This document shows, piece after piece, positions 58,701 through 64,000 of a DNA stretch of 64,000 nt. Positions within the stretch are counted from its first letter, which is position 1; each line of letters opens with the position of its first letter. Below the pieces are notes generated by a model, which saw only the letters and a program-made list of their open reading frames with translations, did not search any database and was not told where the DNA came from. The DNA comes from Rhopalosiphum padi (taxonomy: Eukaryota > Arthropoda > Insecta > Hemiptera > Aphididae), in contig NW_026869996.1 in NCBI RefSeq assembly GCF_020882245.1, forward strand, positions 12,500,691 to 12,564,690. The letters run 5' to 3'. The position numbers and the translations under genes were made by a program.

Positions 58701-60682
58701 GATCAATCATCATTATTATAATTTCTCCAACCATTATACATATTTATATGAATATTTTTTTTTTAGGTGGCAGTATAATAGTGGATCACTGAAACATGCT
58801 GAGACATTAATTAACATTTTTGGAATATTGGGAAAGTTTTAACATCCTACATTGAACATGGACTTGAAGATTCTGATAATAATAATGATTTTTTGCAATG
58901 TACTTGTAATGAATATAAAATATAATTAATAGTAAATTAATAGTAGTGGAACAATTGAAAATTGTTAAAAATATGAATATAGTATTGGTAAACAAATTGA
59001 GCTTTTTAATTTTCATTCTTAAAATATGCCTCAGCTTTATAAATATTTTTATTATTACTACTTTTATTTTATAATTAGGTTTTCCTTAAACCATAATCCA
59101 AAGAATTGTAATTTAAATCGTCTAGTTTATTATAGATGTTTTACAGTACTTTTATTCGATAATGATTTGATATTGTTATGTTCAAATCAGTATTATTTTT
59201 GAGGTATGGTTATGTCATAATCTATTAAAAAACAACAATTTTAAGTTATTGTACAAGTGTATTCTTTATAAACACTTATTTTACATTCAAATCCAACAAA
59301 ACATTCTAGTAGATATGTACGATCTTTTTTGTCTTATCAAAATTATTATATCTTATCATCTGTTATATATTTATCTTTCATATCTATTTCCAGTTTTACA
59401 TTGGTATTAGTATTTAAGTTTCAACTGCAAAGTGGTTTCACAAATGTTGTAATAAGAATGAAGTTTGTGTGTTAGTTTTTGTTTGATTATTTCCATTTCT
59501 GAATTGCTCAGTGTTTTACCGTTCTAGTTGTAATATAAAGATTTTCGTTTCAATTATGGCATGTATTAGTGACATTTTTTCCTCCAACCATTATACATAT
59601 TTAACCGACAACATTTTTTCAGATGGTAGTACGGCAGATCACTTGATGCATGCTGAGACGTGAATTCACATTCCTACCACTTGGCAAGGTATCAACATCC
59701 TACACTGAACAATGGACTAGAAGATTCTAATAATAATAATGGTTTTATGCAATGTACGAGTAATGAATATAGAATGTAATTGATAGTCAATTAATAGTAG
59801 TATAACATAAAATTAGTGTCAAAAAACCATGATCATTATATTAAGAAAATAATTATTATTTACCATTATTAACATTCATATATTTCAATGAAGCTGATAC
59901 ATCATAAACACTATAAAACATGGTTTTACATAATAATTTATACAAATATTAAAAATTCATATTTTTTGCATATTAAAAATCAACAAGTTTAATTTATTGT
60001 ACAAGTATATTTTGTTATACATTTTTTTTCATTAAAATTCAACACAACACTGATAGACTTCTAATATCTTTTATTACTGATCAATCATCATTATTATAAT
60101 TTCTCCAACCATTATACATATTTATATGAATATTTTTTTTTAGGTGGCAGTATAATAGTGGATCACTGAAACATGCTGAGACATTAATTAACATTTTTGG
60201 AATATTGGGAAAGTTTCAACATCCTACATTGAACATGGACTTGAAGATTCTGATAATAATAATGATTTTATGCAATGTACTTGTAATGAATATAAAATAT
60301 AATTAATAGTAAATTAATAGTAGTGAAACAATTGAAATTTGTTAAAATTATGAATATAGTATTGGTAAACAAATTGAGCTTTTTAATTTTCATTCTTGAA
60401 ATATGCCTCAGCTTTAAAAAACTTTTTATTATTTCTACGTTTTTTTCATAATTAGGTTTTCATTAAATCATAATCCAAAGCATTGCAATTTCAATAGTCT
60501 AGTTTTAATAGATATTTAACGGTACTTTTATTCCATTATGATTTGATATTGTTATGTTCAAATCAGTATTATTTTTGAGGTATGGTTATGTCATAATCTA
60601 TTAAAAAACAACAATTTTAAGTTATTGTACAAGTGTATTCTTTATAAACACTTATTTTACATTCAAATCCAACAAAACATTC
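52703..60682. repeat. Satellite units 17-21, mixed lengths (1559, 1926, 1559, 1560, 1376 bp)
   Basis: Here unit classes alternate without a fixed period. Unit 18 has three subrepeats, units 17, 19 and 20 have one, and unit 21 (59307) has only the truncated subrepeat, giving the shortest length and so the bare backbone. Units 17, 19 and 20 share the tail variant TTGAAAATTGTTAAAAATATG with the second half of the 3117-bp dimers. Confidence 0.88.
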
Positions 60683-63600
60683 TAGTAGATATGTACGATC
60701 TTTTTTGTCTTATCAAAATTATTATATCTTATCATCTGTTATATATTTATCTTTCATATCTATTTCCAGTTTTACATTGGTATTAGTATTTAAGTTTCAA
60801 CTGCAAAGTGGTTTCACAAATGTTGTAATAAGAATGATGTTTGTGTGTTAGTTTTTGTTTGATTATTTCCATTTCTGAATTGCTCAGTGTTTTACGGTTC
60901 TAGTTGTAATATAAAGATTTTCGTTTCAATTATGGCATGTATTAGTGACATTTTTTCCTCCAACCATTATACATATTTAACCGACAACATTTTTTCAGAT
61001 GGTAGTACGGCAGATCACTTGATGCATGCTGAGACGTGAATTCACATTCCTACCACTTGGCAAGGTATCAACATCCTACACTGAACAATGGACTAGAAGA
61101 TTCTAATAATATTAATGGTTTTATGCAATGTACGAGTAATGAATATAGAATGTAATTGATAGTCAATTAATAGTAGTATAACATAAAATTAGTGTCAAAA
61201 AACCATGATCATTATATTAAGAAAATAATTATTATTTACCATTATTAACATTCATGTATTTCATTGAAGCTGATACATCATAAACACTATAAAACATGGT
61301 ATTACATAATAATTTATACAAATATTAAAAATTCATATTTTTAACTGCTTATAAAACACTCAATTCTCATGTTAGTGTCTTAAAACCTTGACTACTAGAT
61401 TGTGAAAATGATTCTAATTTACCATTATTAACATTCATATATTTCATTGAAGCTGATACATCATAAACACCATAAAACATGGTATTATATAATAATTTAT
61501 ACAAATATTACAAATTCATATTTTTGACTGCTTATATAACACTCAATTCTCATGTTAGTGTCTTAAAACCTTGACCACTAGATTGTGAAAATGATTCTTA
61601 TTTACCATTATTAACATTCCTATATTTCATTGAAGCTGATACATCATAAACACTATAAAACATGGTATTACATAATAATTTATACAAATATTACAAATTC
61701 ATATTTTTAACTGCTTATAAAACACTCAATTCTCATGTTAGTGTCTTAAAACCTTGACTACTAGATTGTGAAAATGATTCTTATTTACCATTATTAACAT
61801 TCATATATTTCATTGAAGCTGATACATCATAAACACTATAAAACATGGTTTTACATAATAATTTACACAATTATTGCTAATTTATAATATATCAAACTGC
61901 TTACAAAACACTCAATTCTCATGTTAGTGTCTTAAAAATTTGACTACTAGATTGTGAAAATGATTCTTATTTACCATTATTAACATTCATATATTTCATT
62001 TATGCTGTTAATTCATAAACACTATAAAACATGGTTTTACATAATAATAATTTTTACAAATATTACAAATTCATATTTTTAACTTCTTATAAAACACTCA
62101 ATTCTCATGTTAGTCTCTTCAAACCTTGACTACTAGATTGTGAAATGATTCTTATTTACCATTATTAACATTCATATATTTCATTGAAGCTGATACATCA
62201 TAAACACCATAAAACATGGTATTACATATTAATTTATACCAATATTACAAATTCATATTTTTGACTGCTTATATAACACTCAATTCTCATGTTAGTGTCT
62301 TAAAACCTTGACTACTAGATTGTGAAAATGATTCTTATTTACCATTATTAACATTCATATATTTCATTGAAGCTGATACTTCATAAACTGTATGAAGCAT
62401 GGTTTACATAATAATTTATACAAATATTACAAATTTATACTTTTGACTGCTTATATAACACTCAATTCTCATGTTAGTGTCTTAAAACCTTGACTACTAG
62501 ATTGTGAAATAATTATTATTTACCATTTTTAACATTCATGTATTTCATTTATGCTGATACATCCTAAACACTATAAAACATGGTTTTACATAATAATTTT
62601 TACAAATATTACAAATTCATATTTTTAACTTCTTATAAAACACTCAATTCTCATGTTAGTGTCTTCAAACCTTGACTACTAAATTGTGAAAATGATTCTT
62701 ATTTACCATTATTAACATTCATATATTTCAATGAAGCTGATATATCATATACACTATAAAACATGGTTTTACATAATAATTTATACAAATATTACAAATT
62801 CATATTTTTAACTTCTTATAAAACACTCAATTCTCATGTTAGTGTCTTCAAACCTTGACTACTAGATTGTGAAAATGATTCTTATTTACCATTATTAACA
62901 TTCATATATTTCAATGAAGCTGATACATCATAAACACTATAAAACATGGTTTTTACATAATAATTTATACAAATATTAAAAATTCATATTTTTTGCATAT
63001 TGAAAATCAACAAGTTTAATTTATTGTACAAGTATATTTTGTTATACATTTTTTTTCATTAAAATTCAACACAACACTGATAGATTTCTAATATCTTTTA
63101 TTACTGATCAATTATCATTATTATAATTTCTCCAACCATTATACATATTTATATGAATATTTTTTTTTTAGGTGGCAGTATAATAGTGGATCACTGAAAC
63201 ATGCTGAGACATTAATTAACATTTTTGGAATATTGGGAAAGTTTCAACATCCTACATTGAACATGGACTTGAAGATTCTGATAATAATAATGATTTTATG
63301 CAATGTACTTGTAATGAATATAAAATATAATTAATAGTAAATTAATAGTAGTGGAACAATTGAAATTTGTTAAAAATATGAATATAGTATTGGTAAACAA
63401 ATTGAGCTTTTTAATTTTCATTCTTAAAATATGCCTCAGCTTTATAAATATTTTTATTATTACTACTTTTATTTTATAAATAGGTTTTCCTTAAACCATA
63501 ATCCAAAGAATTGTAATTTAAATCGTCTAGTTTATTATAGATGTTTTACAGTACTTTTATTCGATAATGATTTGATATTGTTATGTTCAAATCAGTATTA

Positions 63601-63711
63601 TTTTTGAGGTATAGTTATGTCATAGTCTATTAAAAAACAACAATTTTAAGTTATTGTACAAGTGTATTCTTTATAAACACTTATTTTACATTCAAATCCA
63701 ACAAAACATTC
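60683..63711. repeat. Satellite unit 22, 3029 bp with nine subrepeats
   Basis: Full subrepeats start at 61234, 61417, 61600, 61783, 61969, 62154, 62337, 62518 and 62701, with the truncated one at 62884. Spacing varies (181-186 bp), and the copies are more diverged from each other than in any other unit; for example 61860-61905 has an altered stretch and 62388-62405 has ACTGTATGAAGCATGG. Unit 23 begins at 63712 and is cut by the window edge. Confidence 0.9.
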
Positions 63712-64000
63712 TAGTAGATATGTACGATCTTTTTTGTCTTATCAAAATTATTATATCTTATCATCTGTTATATATTTATCTTTCATATCTATTTCCAGTT
63801 TTACGTTCGTATTAGTATTTAAGTTTCAACTGCAAAGTGGTTTCACAAATGTTGTAATAAGAATGAAGTTTGTGTGTTAGTTTTTGTTTGATTATTTCCA
63901 TTTCTGAATTGCTCAGTGTTTTACCGTTCTAGTTGTAATATAAAGATTTTCGTTTCAATTATGGCATGTATTAGTGACATTTTTTCCTCCAACCATTATA

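Larger units (their letters stand above)
24462..64000. repeat. Satellite-like tandem array, 22 full units plus a partial one
   Basis: Units are phased on TAGTAGATATGTACGATC (or the CTAGATATGTGCGATC variant). Starts: 24462, 26571, 28680, 30789, 32715, 34641, 36750, 38308, 39867, 41425, 42984, 44542, 46101, 47659, 49218, 50962, 52703, 54262, 56188, 57747, 59307, 60683 and 63712 (runs off the edge). Lengths fall on about 1376, 1559, 1742, 1926, 2109 and 3029 bp. Each step is one more 183-bp subrepeat in a central sub-array. No credible protein is encoded. The array could be heterochromatic satellite, a transcribed non-coding locus, or an amplified non-autonomous element. Confidence 0.95.

Noticed and set aside
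39367..59016. Seven identical 69-codon minus-strand ORFs in the satellite array (39367, 42484, 45601, 48718, 53762, 57247, 58807)
   Set aside because: They appear only in units with one base change that removes a stop. The composition is typical of AT-rich noise, and the identity reflects recent satellite copying, not selection on protein.

Overview
The window is AT-rich eukaryotic DNA, most likely from an insect. The evidence is a TATA box plus TCAGT-type initiator, a spliced gene, a Polinton of the insect type and a very large tandem array. The 6-bp target site duplication and the general composition would suit an aphid or another hemipteran, but the sequence alone cannot fix the species.

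Layout: 1-4491 is host intergenic DNA with old unclassified repeats. 4498-22062 is one complete Polinton/Maverick (adintovirus-like) element of 17,565 bp. It has about 450-bp terminal inverted repeats (TIRs) and sits between two copies of the 6-bp target site duplication ATTCTT. 22069-24361 is AT-rich DNA with no gene I can support. From 24462 to the right edge (about 39.5 kb) runs a satellite-like array of 22 full units plus a partial one, each holding a variable number of 183-bp subrepeats.

Inside the Polinton, the leftward block 8976-5108 is a tightly overlapping virion module: a PLA2/pVI-like protein, an adenain-type protease, two tandem penton genes (the upstream one frameshifted), a small basic protein and the double jelly-roll major capsid protein. 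Divergent from it are the packaging ATPase, a conserved Polinton protein of unknown role and a chromodomain integrase, all rightward. Next comes a leftward 1177-residue protein-primed DNA polymerase B, convergent with the integrase. Integrase, polymerase, ATPase, protease and both capsid proteins make it a self-synthesising, potentially virion-forming transposon.

The right third (15.4-21.6 kb) is the variable cargo region. It has several small coiled-coil or basic ORFs, a block of diverged tandem repeats directly upstream of a TATA/Inr promoter, a four-exon gene of 164 codons with no recognisable family, a 206-residue unknown protein, and a BIR-domain (IAP-like) protein that probably acts on host apoptosis. 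The repeat-promoter-spliced-gene unit and the BIR gene are the least expected parts of the element.

The satellite array shows quantised unit lengths (about 1376 + 183n bp, n = 0 to 9), a near-perfect 3117-bp dimeric higher-order repeat present four times, and a backbone that itself looks like an ancient duplication. It has no credible coding capacity.
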